A stretch of DNA of 64,000 nt from Spirochaetia bacterium (GCA_900767955.1 CAAGBC010000037.1:1-64000); one strand, 5' to 3'. Positions 1-9,025 are shown, counted from the stretch's first letter. Program-made: numbers and translations. Notes: a model not told the origin generated them from the sequence alone.

Positions 1-1656
1 CATAAAAACAGTCAAATAAACAAAACAAAATACGATAAACAAACAAAAGATGCTCTACGTTCTCAATGGGGCTTTGGTGATAAAACTGCTAAAAAACAAC
101 TAGAGGAGATAATAAAGGGTAATACTATCTTAAAGTTGGATGCAGACGGAAGTGAAGTAGCCCAAAGTGTAACTGAAAACGGTCAAAAAATCATACACAT
201 AAACTCAACACTAAATGACGGATTCATAGATTTAGGCCTAACACTACAACACGAAGCCCACCGAGATGGAATTGTTTCAGACGCACAATCTCAATTTATT
301 GAAACTGCTAATGCTGTCGCAGGTCATACCAAAATGGCACTAGCAATGACAAAGGATAGCCTATACACAAAAGATATGCTTAACCATATATCTTCTGACA
401 CAAATTTACAAAACGATATAAATGCTTATTTGTATGCTGCTTATACAGGGAATACAAGTTTGTTTGCTGGATATGTCGGTGCGAGTTATGATTCAAGTGC
501 GGATTATTGGAAGTTAAAGATGTATGCAGATGGAACTCATGAATTAATTTATGATGGAGAAAAAGAATTAAGTATTGATTATCTAAACGAAAACGGAGAA
601 GTAATAAGTACAAGTGTCCCAGAAAAACAAGATATGACAGGAATAGGCATGGCAGCATCTTTAACTACAATACTTGGAAGTGACAGAGCTCAAGAAATAT
701 TAAAAAATCAGTTTGGAATAGATGCAAAATCAGTAAATGATGTACCAAATGAAATAATGGCAAGTGTTATGGGATGGTCAATAGACACTGTGAATTCAAT
801 GCCAGACCATATAAAAGCTTCAATTTTGGCAGAAAATAAAGATGCTATGATAGGTGAGCTTCTAATGACACAAATGGGAGCAAGTTGGAATGGTTCATCT
901 TGGGTAAATACAGGTGGAATTAGCTTAACAATAACTGATAAATCCTATAACGGTAATATAATGGCAGAAGTCCAAAACGGAAAGTATTTGTATTCAACCG
1001 TAAATGCAACATTATTTAGAGACTCTGATAGTTGGAACAGTGTTATAAGTTCAGATGGGAAAAATTGGAATAGAAATACTGAATATTATGGACTGGATTC
1101 TATTCTTTATGAAAAGCAGGGAATAAATTACGATTATTATGATTCTCTATTAGTTGATAAATATCAAACGGTGGATAATTTAACAGGCTTAAGTTTAGAT
1201 GGTACAAGAGATTATGCTCAACCATATTACAACTTTGCTACAGGAAACTGGATTCAAGGAAATACAATAAATTCTTCATTCAACATGGGATATTATACAA
1301 ATTGGTTAGGAGATGGAGGATATGAAAATTCTGTATTAGTATTAAATAATACATATACAATAAATGGAGTTTTTGTTCGAAGTGATGGAAGGGATGTTCC
1401 TAATGTTCCTAGATGGTTGGAACATGATACTTCAAAAAAGAATTTTGATGGAACTTGGTCAGATTGGAAAATTCAAGATAAAATTGTTGGATATTCAGAT
1501 GGGTGTTTCATAACCACTAGAGATAATCAAAATTCATTGCTTCAATATTTTAGTAATTGGAATTTTTCTCATGGTATGCAAATTTCAGGCTCAATTTATA
1601 ACGATAGTTATGCAAATTATCTATCAAAATATCCTAATACAAGAGGTTTAAGATGA
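1..1656 (+). CDS. C-terminal part of a large effector-like protein (5' end outside window)
   Basis: The frame is open from base 1 to the TGA at 1654-1656, so only the last 551 residues are seen; an internal ATG at 136 is not the real start. The first ~42 residues (motif ALRSQWGFGDKTAKKQL) match the end of the module at 2581-2990, showing a shared core followed by a private tail. The tail has LQHEAHRDG near residue 82, a poorly defined middle, and near the end a His (codon 1423-1425) followed 24 residues later by SDGC (1495-1506), resembling the His...SHGC arrangement of YkuD-type L,D-transpeptidases. The next gene overlaps by 4 nt and encodes an exported protein. I infer a toxin-like tip on a modular surface or secreted protein. 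The family is not firmly recognised; a plain surface protein is possible. Confidence 0.6.
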   Translation, partial: HKNSQINKTKYDKQTKDALRSQWGFGDKTAKKQLEEIIKGNTILKLDADGSEVAQSVTENGQKIIHINSTLNDGFIDLGLTLQHEAHRDGIVSDAQSQFIETANAVAGHTKMALAMTKDSLYTKDMLNHISSDTNLQNDINAYLYAAYTGNTSLFAGYVGASYDSSADYWKLKMYADGTHELIYDGEKELSIDYLNENGEVISTSVPEKQDMTGIGMAASLTTILGSDRAQEILKNQFGIDAKSVNDVPNEIMASVMGWSIDTVNSMPDHIKASILAENKDAMIGELLMTQMGASWNGSSWVNTGGISLTITDKSYNGNIMAEVQNGKYLYSTVNATLFRDSDSWNSVISSDGKNWNRNTEYYGLDSILYEKQGINYDYYDSLLVDKYQTVDNLTGLSLDGTRDYAQPYYNFATGNWIQGNTINSSFNMGYYTNWLGDGGYENSVLVLNNTYTINGVFVRSDGRDVPNVPRWLEHDTSKKNFDGTWSDWKIQDKIVGYSDGCFITTRDNQNSLLQYFSNWNFSHGMQISGSIYNDSYANYLSKYPNTRGLR

Positions 1657-2573
1657 AAACAAAAAAAATATTAGCAGTTGTGTTGTTAGTTTTAACAACA
1701 AGCTTTGTAAGTGCTCAAAAGTATAATCAACCAGAAATTATTACAAAATCTAAATTTTCTAAAATTTTTCCAGAATATAATGCTTGGTATGCCATGGGAA
1801 GATATGAAGATTCATTAGTAATATGGCACCCAAAAGAAGGACTTATAATAAAAGAAGATGATATTTATGTAGATGAAAATAAGTTTACTTTTTTTTGTTT
1901 CTCAAATAAAAAAAATACCATTCTTTATGGTTCTGATTTCTTATTTATTTTTGAACCTTCTGAATGGCAAACAATAAATTTATATAAGCCAGTTTCTATG
2001 GAAGAATTTTATAAAGCAATTCAAAATCACAATATAAATGCAAGTATACAAAGTTATTATTCATTACCGGATTTCGATATTAAAAAAATAAACACTTCGT
2101 CTTTTTATACAGAACAAACAAAAAATGGTAACATTTCATACATAGCAGATTTTCTAAATGTTTTACTTGTAAGTCAAATTGGAGAATCAGAGTATATTCT
2201 TCACACCCCATGGGTTCCAGGAAAAGAGAATAACTCATCCGGAATAGGTGAATATCTAGAAATCGAATTTACTGAGCCAAAAGATAACATTGTAGTATTA
2301 AATGGCTATGTAGATTTGGAAAAACGCTATTTATATAAAGCAAATAACCGAGTAAAAACAGCAGTAATAACATCATTAGATGAAGAAAATCCTTTTGAAA
2401 TGGAATATGAATTCGAAGATTATGTGCATTTTTCAGAAATAGATTTTCCTTGCGAAGTAAACAAAGTACGTTTTACAATCAAAGAAGTCTACAAAGGCGA
2501 AAAATGGGATGACACTTGTATAACTGCTGTAATCACAAGATGGGAAAGTGAATACTCTTCAATACCAAATTAA
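1653..2573 (+). CDS. Exported partner protein, candidate periplasmic immunity protein
   Basis: 306 residues starting at an ATG that overlaps the previous stop (ATGA), so translation is probably coupled. The first ~21 residues are a Sec signal peptide (MKTKK, hydrophobic core, cut after VSA). The mature protein is acidic and rich in aromatic residues, has no membrane segment, and I recognise no family. Its place directly behind a variable effector tail and ahead of an orphan cassette of the same effector family is the usual place of an immunity gene. Export would suit neutralising a cell-wall-acting toxin in the periplasm. That role is inference from context; an accessory secreted protein of the same locus is the alternative. 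Confidence 0.6.
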   Translation: MKTKKILAVVLLVLTTSFVSAQKYNQPEIITKSKFSKIFPEYNAWYAMGRYEDSLVIWHPKEGLIIKEDDIYVDENKFTFFCFSNKKNTILYGSDFLFIFEPSEWQTINLYKPVSMEEFYKAIQNHNINASIQSYYSLPDFDIKKINTSSFYTEQTKNGNISYIADFLNVLLVSQIGESEYILHTPWVPGKENNSSGIGEYLEIEFTEPKDNIVVLNGYVDLEKRYLYKANNRVKTAVITSLDEENPFEMEYEFEDYVHFSEIDFPCEVNKVRFTIKEVYKGEKWDDTCITAVITRWESEYSSIPN

Positions 2574-3009
2574 AATACTAATGAACGCAATTAACCTAAG
2601 AGGCGGAAACAATATCACATTAAACTCTAAAACCTTTAACACAAATGGAATAAAAGCCTTAAACGGCCTAGCCGGAGGACTTGTACAAAACGGAGTAGCC
2701 CTTGCTATGTGCGGAAACGCTAACTTAAACCTACTAAGTTTCAAAGGTGTTGGAATGCTCGAGTTCTCTTTTGGAAAAGATGGCATAAAGAGTAAAATCG
2801 GTATGGGTGGAACAAACATAAGCATTCAAAATCTAGTTGGAGCAATATGTGGAGGAACAAATCTATATAAAAACAGTCAAATAAATAACACTGGTTATGA
2901 TAAAACAACTCTAGATGCACTACGTTCTCAATATGGTTTTGGTGATAAAATTGCTAAAAAACAACTAGATAGCATTATTAATGGAGCTGGGTATACGGAG
3001 CATATGTAA
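2548..3009 (+). pseudogene. Orphan 3' cassette of the upstream effector family
   Basis: An open frame of 153 codons; likeness to the upstream family begins about the ATG at 2581 and there is no Shine-Dalgarno before 2548 or 2581. Residues around FGKDGIKSKIGMGGTNIS, then NSQIN and ALRSQYGFGDKIAKKQLD, match the region that precedes the private tail of the gene ending at 1656; bases 1-126 and about 2864-2990 are clearly homologous at DNA level. The frame then stops after a short different end (TEHM). It overlaps the 3' end of the preceding gene by 26 nt. I read it as a displaced core-plus-tip fragment, like orphan tips of Rhs or CdiA loci, that could recombine into the full gene. Whether it is translated is unclear. 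Confidence 0.6.
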
Positions 3010-3083
3010 GAATATTCTTTGAAGATCAAAGTATAGGCTATTCAGATAAAGAAAAAATCCTAAAATCACTAGAAACATTATAA
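2982..3083 (+). pseudogene. Out-of-frame remnant of an alternative tail
   Basis: In the frame shifted relative to the orphan cassette, an open stretch continues across its stop codon and ends at TAA 3081-3083. It encodes a natural-looking C-terminus (AYVRIFFEDQSIGYSDKEK, then KILKSLETL). It looks like the last part of another tail or partner gene, joined by a small indel near 2985-3000. Only about 30 codons remain, so no family can be named. Confidence 0.4.
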
Positions 3084-3102
3084 AATTTTGTAAAAATAGC
3101 AC

Positions 3103-3140
3103 AAAAAAAAACTGTCTGTTTCCAGACAGTTCTTTTTATT
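3103..3140. terminator. Bidirectional intrinsic terminator
   Basis: An 8-bp perfect stem (actgtctg 3111-3118 with cagacagt 3123-3130) and 4-nt loop is flanked by eight A on the left and a T-rich run on the right. It can therefore end transcripts both from the effector locus (plus strand) and from the P83/100 gene (minus strand, ending at 3152). Confidence 0.85.
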
Positions 3141-3151
3141 ATTTTCTTTTA

Positions 3152-4780
3152 TTATTTTGCATTGGAAATATCAACTGGTTCTGAAATTTCTGTTAAATCT
3201 GATTTGTCTAAAAGTTTGACATATCCTTTTGCACCTGTAACTAAGATTCCTGCTTCAGTTATAGAAACTGGAGTGCTACTCATCAATGGAACAGGGGATT
3301 TTAAATTTAATGTTAATTCTTGGTCATATTTTGCAAGAACCCAATTTTTTCCGTCTTGAATTACACAGTAGTAATCTGTTCCGTCTTGAATTAATACAGA
3401 ATTTTCGTGAACAATTTCATTGCTTTCTGCTGAAATTTCCATAGTATCAGGAGAAAGTAGAACAAGTTTTACTGCACCATTTCCTTTGTTTTCACCTGCA
3501 ATTGCAATAAAGTTTTCACCAGCTTGGAACATTGTTCTGTTTCTGATGTAAGTAACAGGAGAAGTTTTAATTATTTGACCGTTTTGTGAATTAACTTTAA
3601 TAAGTGTTGAAAGAAGTTGATCTTCATCTGTTAATTCCATACCGTAAACAGCTGGTGTTGCAGCATCTTTAATTGCTTTTTCGATTACTTCTTGTTGATC
3701 TTTTGCAATTTCTTTTCGCTCTTCCTGAGCTTCGTTTGTTTTTTTATCTGCAACAGCTTGTTTTTCTGCAGCAGTTTCTTTAGCTTCTTCAGTTTTTTCT
3801 TCCTGTTCAGCTTGTTTTTCTTCTTGAGCTTTTAACTCTTCTTGTTTTTCTTCTGCTACTTCTTGTTTTTTAGCAGCTTCTTCTTGAGCTTTTTTATCGT
3901 TTGGATTTTTTTCTGCTACTTTTTTTGCTTGTTCAGCTTCTTTTTTTGCAGTTTCAGCTTCTTTTTTTACTTCTTGAGTTTTTTGTTTTTCTTCCTGAAG
4001 TTTTTTCTGTTCTTCTACTGCTTTTTTCTGAGCTTCCTGTGCTTTTTCTGTAGCTTCTTCAGCTTCACGCTCTTTGATGTCAACCATTTGTTTTCTGCTT
4101 TCTACATTTTTGTCATCATCTTCTTGCATATGTTTTACAACTTCTTTATCACTGATGACTGATGTATCAACAGAACTTAATCCACCTTTTACATCATAAA
4201 GAGGAATTACAATTTGTGATTTTCCTGGCCAATCTTTGTAATTAAGTGCAAGACCACATTTATCAGCTGTTAAATTTGAATTAACAATGTTTTTATATTT
4301 TTTTGCAAAATATTCAGTGTTTCCTCTGTAAACTGCATTGTATACTGTAACAAAAACTGCAACTGTTTCGGCATCTTGTTCTGAATATCCATAAGCGGAT
4401 GATAAATATGAAGCGATTATATAACGCAAGTTTTTGATGTGATCAACTGTGGCGTTTGGACCAATTAAAAGAATGTCTGCATCTAGTTTTCCAGATTCTG
4501 ATGGGTCAATAGCATGAATTACTGAATATTTATTTGCAGCGCCTGTATTTGTCATTTTTTCTGGGTCAGCAGCAATAACAGTTCCTAAGTCTGAACCGAT
4601 TTTTTTTATACTGTTTAATGAATCAATTTTTGCATGTGGACCTGTGTAGTTTACGAATACAACTGTATCAATGGTACCTGTGCTTTTTAATTCGTTTTCA
4701 TCAACTTCAAGTGCAAATGCTGTTGTTGATAAAGAAATAAGTAAAGCAATTGCAAATTTTACAAACTTACTTTTGTACAT
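3152..4780 (-). CDS. P83/100 family periplasmic protein
   Basis: 542 residues from the ATG at 4778-4780, chosen because GGAGG (minus strand of 4789-4793) sits 8 nt before it; an in-frame TTG at 4795 overlaps that Shine-Dalgarno and is not the start. A signal peptide (MYKSKFVKFAIALLISLS, cut about AFA) leads to a globular N-terminal domain (~25-215), a long Lys/Glu/Ala/Gln coiled coil (~220-370; for example EEKQKTQEVKKEAETAKK) and a beta-rich C-terminal domain. This layout is that of the spirochaetal P83/P100 antigens (Borrelia_P83 family), periplasmic or envelope proteins of unresolved role. It is separated from the next gene upstream by ~90 nt, so probably transcribed alone, and shares the terminator at 3103-3140. 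Confidence 0.85.
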   Translation of the reverse strand: MYKSKFVKFAIALLISLSTTAFALEVDENELKSTGTIDTVVFVNYTGPHAKIDSLNSIKKIGSDLGTVIAADPEKMTNTGAANKYSVIHAIDPSESGKLDADILLIGPNATVDHIKNLRYIIASYLSSAYGYSEQDAETVAVFVTVYNAVYRGNTEYFAKKYKNIVNSNLTADKCGLALNYKDWPGKSQIVIPLYDVKGGLSSVDTSVISDKEVVKHMQEDDDKNVESRKQMVDIKEREAEEATEKAQEAQKKAVEEQKKLQEEKQKTQEVKKEAETAKKEAEQAKKVAEKNPNDKKAQEEAAKKQEVAEEKQEELKAQEEKQAEQEEKTEEAKETAAEKQAVADKKTNEAQEERKEIAKDQQEVIEKAIKDAATPAVYGMELTDEDQLLSTLIKVNSQNGQIIKTSPVTYIRNRTMFQAGENFIAIAGENKGNGAVKLVLLSPDTMEISAESNEIVHENSVLIQDGTDYYCVIQDGKNWVLAKYDQELTLNLKSPVPLMSSTPVSITEAGILVTGAKGYVKLLDKSDLTEISEPVDISNAK

Positions 4781-4872
4781 TTTGTTATCCTCCAATGAGA
4801 TAAATTAAGTGAATTTATTATACACTTAAATAGCTTAAAATGCTATAAAATTTTATTTTAGTGTTTGTCATT

Positions 4873-6681
4873 TTATATTTTTAATTGTGTAATCTTTTTT
4901 AATGTTTCCCTTGCGTGATTTTGCACAGCTGAATCATATTGAGGAAATAAAAGTTGTGTAATCATTTTCATTCCGTGAGAATATAATGCTGGTCTTCCCA
5001 TGAATTGACAGATTTCATATGTTGAATCACAAATTTCCATTAGTAGTGCTGAATTTTTTGAATTTGTTGCTTTTAGTAGTTTTTCCAAAGAATTTATCAA
5101 AGCTTGATTTGGGTCAAAGGGGCAATATTTTATGGAAGAAACTAACATTAATAAAAGATGTGTGTCTTTTTCATTTAAGATTAATTTTGATAGAACTGTA
5201 GAAAAATTATCTGTTCCTAATATTGCAAGTTGTTTGATTAAAATTTCTGTTCCTGGCATATCTTTTGAAAAAAGAGATTTTTCAATGCGTCTGTTTGAAG
5301 AAAAACTTTGTGATAAAGAATTTGTATATGCTGTTGTTGCAGATAAAATAATGGAAGTCCAGTCTTTTTCTAAAGTGGCATATTTTCCATTTAGTAGCAA
5401 TTTTGTTCTAGCAGAATCGGCAATACTGTTATCAATTTTTTCCACAAATGTAAAGGTGTCGTAGTAAGAAGTGTCTATTTTGTAAAAGTGATTATAAGTT
5501 TTCTTGTTTATTTTATCGCTTCCAGATGATAATTTTTGAATTGTCCTAAATCCGTTTAGAACCCAGTTTGTTCCACATACAATTATGTGATTGCTATTTG
5601 TGTATGAAATGTAATTCCAGTTTTTATTTTTATCATTATTAGGTAAATAAACTTGGTTAATGATTTTTCCTGAAGAATCTATAACCATTGCTGTTTTATT
5701 GTCAGAGACAAAAAGCCCTTGTACAGCAGGAACTTTTTGAATGCAAGTTTTTTTGTTTAAATCTAATTCAGAAATGATTTGTGTATTGATGATTTTTCCA
5801 TCTGATATGCGAAAATATACTATTTTAGAATTAGTTTGCGTTGGTAGTAAAAGACATGCAATATTATTTTTTAGTACAACAAATGAAGAATTTATATTTG
5901 ACGAAGTTTGAAAAAATACTGCATCTTCAGAAGCTACAACCCATTTTGTTACAACATTGTTTTCTTTTATGGAACATAAACCCATTCCGCTTCCTGCAAA
6001 GGCTAACAAAATTCCTTCTGAACAAGTTTGTGCAGAAACTATAAGCCCCGAAAAAGTGATGTTTTCTAATATTTGACCAAAAGGTGTAAATCTTATTGCT
6101 TTTGATTTTCCTTGAACGGTTTCTGTTAAAAAACATAGAATTGTTCCATCATTTAATTCTTGCATAGGAATATTTTTATTTAATTCGGGTGTTTCGATTT
6201 GCCATTTTAAAATTCCATTTATTCCATAACAGCAAATATTTTTCTTTCCTCTGACAAAAATTCTTCCGTCTCTTCCTGCATAAGGATTATTTGTGATGTT
6301 AAAAGGAACTTTTTTTGTCCACAATGCAAGTCCACTTGGATTTATTAATGTTAAATTTTTTTCATTGCTAACGGTAAGCAAAAAATCGTTGGCAAATACT
6401 GTTAAATACGGATTTGGCTTTCCAGGAACTCCTTTTTCCCATAATTTAGTTCCATTGTTTGAACAAGCGGTTATCATTTTTCCGTCTGTTAATACTGCAA
6501 AACCATAAGATGTTTCACAAGGTTGGCAAATTGCTTTTCCGCTTATTACTGTATTCCAAACTGCATTTTCATTTGATAATGTTAATATATGTTTTTTTGA
6601 ATTAGATTGTTCCAAATTTTGAGAATAAGCTAATTGAATTAAAAAAAGAAAATATGCAATTAAATATATTTTTTTATTCAT
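4873..6681 (-). CDS. Exported PQQ-like beta-propeller protein
   Basis: 602 residues from the ATG at 6681 (MNKKIYLIAYF). That start overlaps the preceding methylase gene by 8 nt; a TTG further up would run deeper into it. The signal peptide ends about AYSQ. The first ~350 residues carry repeated blades such as GKMITACSNNGTKLWEKG, PSGLALWTKK and NGILKWQIE, the Trp-containing pattern of PQQ/YVTN-type propellers. The last ~200 residues are helical, with HEAT-like character (EKLLKATNSKNSALLMEIC). No quinone-enzyme residues are recognised, so it is more likely a binding or scaffold protein of the periplasm or outer membrane than a dehydrogenase. It is probably co-transcribed with the methylase gene upstream. 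Confidence 0.7.
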   Translation of the reverse strand: MNKKIYLIAYFLFLIQLAYSQNLEQSNSKKHILTLSNENAVWNTVISGKAICQPCETSYGFAVLTDGKMITACSNNGTKLWEKGVPGKPNPYLTVFANDFLLTVSNEKNLTLINPSGLALWTKKVPFNITNNPYAGRDGRIFVRGKKNICCYGINGILKWQIETPELNKNIPMQELNDGTILCFLTETVQGKSKAIRFTPFGQILENITFSGLIVSAQTCSEGILLAFAGSGMGLCSIKENNVVTKWVVASEDAVFFQTSSNINSSFVVLKNNIACLLLPTQTNSKIVYFRISDGKIINTQIISELDLNKKTCIQKVPAVQGLFVSDNKTAMVIDSSGKIINQVYLPNNDKNKNWNYISYTNSNHIIVCGTNWVLNGFRTIQKLSSGSDKINKKTYNHFYKIDTSYYDTFTFVEKIDNSIADSARTKLLLNGKYATLEKDWTSIILSATTAYTNSLSQSFSSNRRIEKSLFSKDMPGTEILIKQLAILGTDNFSTVLSKLILNEKDTHLLLMLVSSIKYCPFDPNQALINSLEKLLKATNSKNSALLMEICDSTYEICQFMGRPALYSHGMKMITQLLFPQYDSAVQNHARETLKKITQLKI

Positions 6682-7879
6682 AATCAAACCATGCAAGACT
6701 TTCTATATGACTTGTGTGTGGATAAAAATCTAGTAAGAATAATTTTTTTAATTTGTATCCTGCTTTTATTAATTTTGCAGCATCTCGAGCGTGTGTTGTT
6801 GGGTCGCAAGATACGGAACGGATTTTTTTTATTTTTGTTTCGCACAAGTATTTACACACCACATCTTCCATTCCACTACGAGGAGGGTCAATTACTACTG
6901 CATCAAAATCTGTAGCAGGTTTTGTCTGAATCCATTTTTCTCCGCTTAATCCAAAAGATTCGTGATTTGTTCCTTGCAAATTTTGTTCAGCAAATACAAT
7001 TGCATCTCTATTGTGTTCAACAAGCGTTACTTTTTCAAAAATATCTGCCAAAAATACGGAAAAAGTTCCGCATCCTGCATACATATCAAGAACATTTTTA
7101 CCAGATAAATCTTTGCATATTTGTTCGATTGTTTTTTCTAATGCAAATAAATTAGATTGGAAAAATCCTCTAACATCAAATGATATTTTTTTTCCAAGGA
7201 TTTCTACTGTTGTAATATTTTCTGGAGAAAGAACTGTTCCTGAATAAAATTTTTTTACTTTTTTTATGTTTTTATTCTTTTTAGAAAAGTCTTCATTTTT
7301 TTGTTTTATTATTTCACTTGAAATTGTAATTTTGCTTGGATTTTCACTAATGATTTTTTCACTTCCAAATATATGACATCTTCCTTTTTGTCTATTTTTG
7401 AAAGGCGTATTTTTTAGCCAATTATTTATAGGTTCTTCTGCAATAGGACAATTTGTTATAGGAATAATAGTGTTGGAAGTTCGTTCTGATAATCCACCAT
7501 TTGTAAACTGAAATCTACATCTGTAATTAAAATCTTTTCCCGATATAATTTCAATTTCTGGAACTGTAATTCCGTTGCGTTCAAATGTATCTTTTAAAAT
7601 CTGTGTGCGTAATTTTTTTTGATATTCAGTATCGATGTGCATTAAATTACAGCCACCACATCTTTGGTATAAAGGACAGGGAGGTGTAACTCTGTAAGGT
7701 GATGGTTCTATGATATTTACTATTTTTGCAACATCATAATCTCTTTTTGATTGTACAATTTCTACTTCGATTTTTTCATCAGGTATTGAAAAAGGAACAA
7801 AAACATTTTTTCCGTTAATTTTCCCTAAACAATTTCCCCCAAAAACCATTTTTTCTGTTATAATATTCATAATACTCAT
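6674..7879 (-). CDS. rlmD: 23S rRNA (uracil-5-)-methyltransferase, RlmD/RlmCD type
   Basis: 401 residues. An N-terminal TRAM-like RNA-binding region (~1-60) is followed by the iron-sulfur cysteines CPLYQRCGGC and a later Cys in TNCPIAEE, then a SAM-dependent methylase domain with DMYAGCGTFSVFLADIF, the DPPRSGM motif and the catalytic SCDPTTHARD. These are the TrmA/RlmC/RlmD (RumA) family signatures; the enzyme makes 5-methyluridine in RNA using SAM. The Fe-S cysteines point to 23S rRNA rather than tRNA. The spirochaete may modify one or two sites (RlmCD), so the symbol is approximate. The start is the ATG at 7879; a second ATG lies three codons later. Confidence 0.88.
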   Translation of the reverse strand: MSIMNIITEKMVFGGNCLGKINGKNVFVPFSIPDEKIEVEIVQSKRDYDVAKIVNIIEPSPYRVTPPCPLYQRCGGCNLMHIDTEYQKKLRTQILKDTFERNGITVPEIEIISGKDFNYRCRFQFTNGGLSERTSNTIIPITNCPIAEEPINNWLKNTPFKNRQKGRCHIFGSEKIISENPSKITISSEIIKQKNEDFSKKNKNIKKVKKFYSGTVLSPENITTVEILGKKISFDVRGFFQSNLFALEKTIEQICKDLSGKNVLDMYAGCGTFSVFLADIFEKVTLVEHNRDAIVFAEQNLQGTNHESFGLSGEKWIQTKPATDFDAVVIDPPRSGMEDVVCKYLCETKIKKIRSVSCDPTTHARDAAKLIKAGYKLKKLFLLDFYPHTSHIESLAWFDYE

Positions 7880-7921
7880 TTTATATTATCAGATTTATTA
7901 TTTTATGTGGAGTGTGTTCTT

Positions 7922-8869
7922 ATGCAGATGGAAAATTTTTTTCAAACTATGAATGACGGGACTGAAATTGCAGTAAACAGATGGAAACCCGATAATGATG
8001 AAGACATAAAAGCTGTAATTCAGCTTTCTCACGGAATGTTAGAACATTCTTTAAGATATGATAGATTAGGTTCAATTCTTGCTGAACAAGGTTATGTGTT
8101 AAATGCTCATGATCACAGAGGTCATGGTAGAACTGCTCAAAATGCTGAACAAAAAGGTGTAGGCATGTTTGGTAAGTTGGCTAACAAAGATGGATTTAAT
8201 AAAGTTGTTTCAGATTTAGATGAAGTAATTTTAAAATTAAAAAGTGATTTCCCTGGAAAAAAGGTTATTTTGTTGTCTCATTCATTTGGATCTTTTGTTG
8301 CTCAATCATATATGGAAAAATTTGGTGAAAAAATTAATGCTTCTGTATTATGTGGTTCTACAGGGCCTGGAACAAAAAGACTTTCATCTGGAAAATTTAT
8401 CATTGGGTTTGTAAAGTTGTTCCGTGGTGGAAATTATAAATCAAAAACTATTGATAAATTGTTCTTTAAAGATTGCTTAAAAAAGATTCCTAACCCACAA
8501 TTTTCAAAGGAATGGGTTTGTAAAAATCCTGATACATTGATGATGTATCTAAATGATTCTTGGTGCGGTGGTATTCCAACATTAAGTTTCTTTAGTGATG
8601 TTATTTATGGATTAAAAAATATTCATAAAACTTCAAATATGAAAAAAATTCCACAGGAATTGCCAATTTTTATGATTGCAGGAACAGAAGATCCTATTGG
8701 AAATTATGGAGAATCATTAAAACTTCTTAAGAATATTTACAATCAAAATGGAATTAAAACTGTTGATTTAAAACTTTATGATGATTGCCGTCATGAACTT
8801 TTTAATGAAAAGAATTCTGATGAAGTAATAAATGATGTTGTTACTTGGATTCAGACAAATGTAAAATAA
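7922..8869 (+). CDS. Alpha/beta hydrolase, monoacylglycerol lipase-like
   Basis: 315 residues from the ATG at 7922, with GGAG at 7909-7912 nine bases before it; an in-frame GTG at 7907 is part of that Shine-Dalgarno. The fold markers are the oxyanion loop SHGMLEHSLRYD, the DHRGHGRT loop, the nucleophile elbow SHSFGS (G-x-S-x-G variant with Ser for the first Gly), the acid in AGTEDPIGN and the terminal His in YDDCRHELFNE. This matches the Hydrolase_4/monoglyceride lipase (lysophospholipase-like) family, cytosolic, without a signal peptide. Substrate is not determined. It is divergent from the rlmD gene across a ~40 nt gap and is followed by a palindromic intergenic region. Confidence 0.85.
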   Translation: MQMENFFQTMNDGTEIAVNRWKPDNDEDIKAVIQLSHGMLEHSLRYDRLGSILAEQGYVLNAHDHRGHGRTAQNAEQKGVGMFGKLANKDGFNKVVSDLDEVILKLKSDFPGKKVILLSHSFGSFVAQSYMEKFGEKINASVLCGSTGPGTKRLSSGKFIIGFVKLFRGGNYKSKTIDKLFFKDCLKKIPNPQFSKEWVCKNPDTLMMYLNDSWCGGIPTLSFFSDVIYGLKNIHKTSNMKKIPQELPIFMIAGTEDPIGNYGESLKLLKNIYNQNGIKTVDLKLYDDCRHELFNEKNSDEVINDVVTWIQTNVK

Positions 8870-8886
8870 TTTTGTTATCTTTGTAT

Positions 8887-8982
8887 CGTCATTCTGAATT
8901 TATTTTTGTTTTGGTTCCGAAATAAATTCAGAAGACGGTTAATTTACACTTCGGAATAAGGTAGTTTAACTTCTGAATGACG
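8887..8982. repeat. Nested inverted-repeat element
   Basis: The outer arms 8887-8898 and 8971-8982 are complementary at 11 of 12 bases, and inner arms 8893-8905 and 8920-8932 are perfectly complementary over 13 bases (tctgaatttattt / aaataaattcaga). The two pairings share the left arm and so compete. There is no T-run of terminator type. This could be a small REP/MITE-like palindrome behind the hydrolase gene or an RNA switch-like structure; a family needs other copies in the genome, and I saw none in this window. Confidence 0.55.
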
Positions 8983-9025
8983 GATGGGAAATTCTGGATG
9001 AGTGGTATGGTTTTTACTTCATAAC

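Noticed and set aside
3842..4162. Plus-strand frame of mostly Phe, Ser and Leu
   Set aside because: It is the antisense of the Lys/Glu coiled coil of the P83/100 gene; composition is a mirror effect.
4796..4872. Promoter for the P83/100 gene around TATAAT on the minus strand
   Set aside because: A TATAAT is present but no acceptable -35 at 16-18 bases; not strong enough to list.
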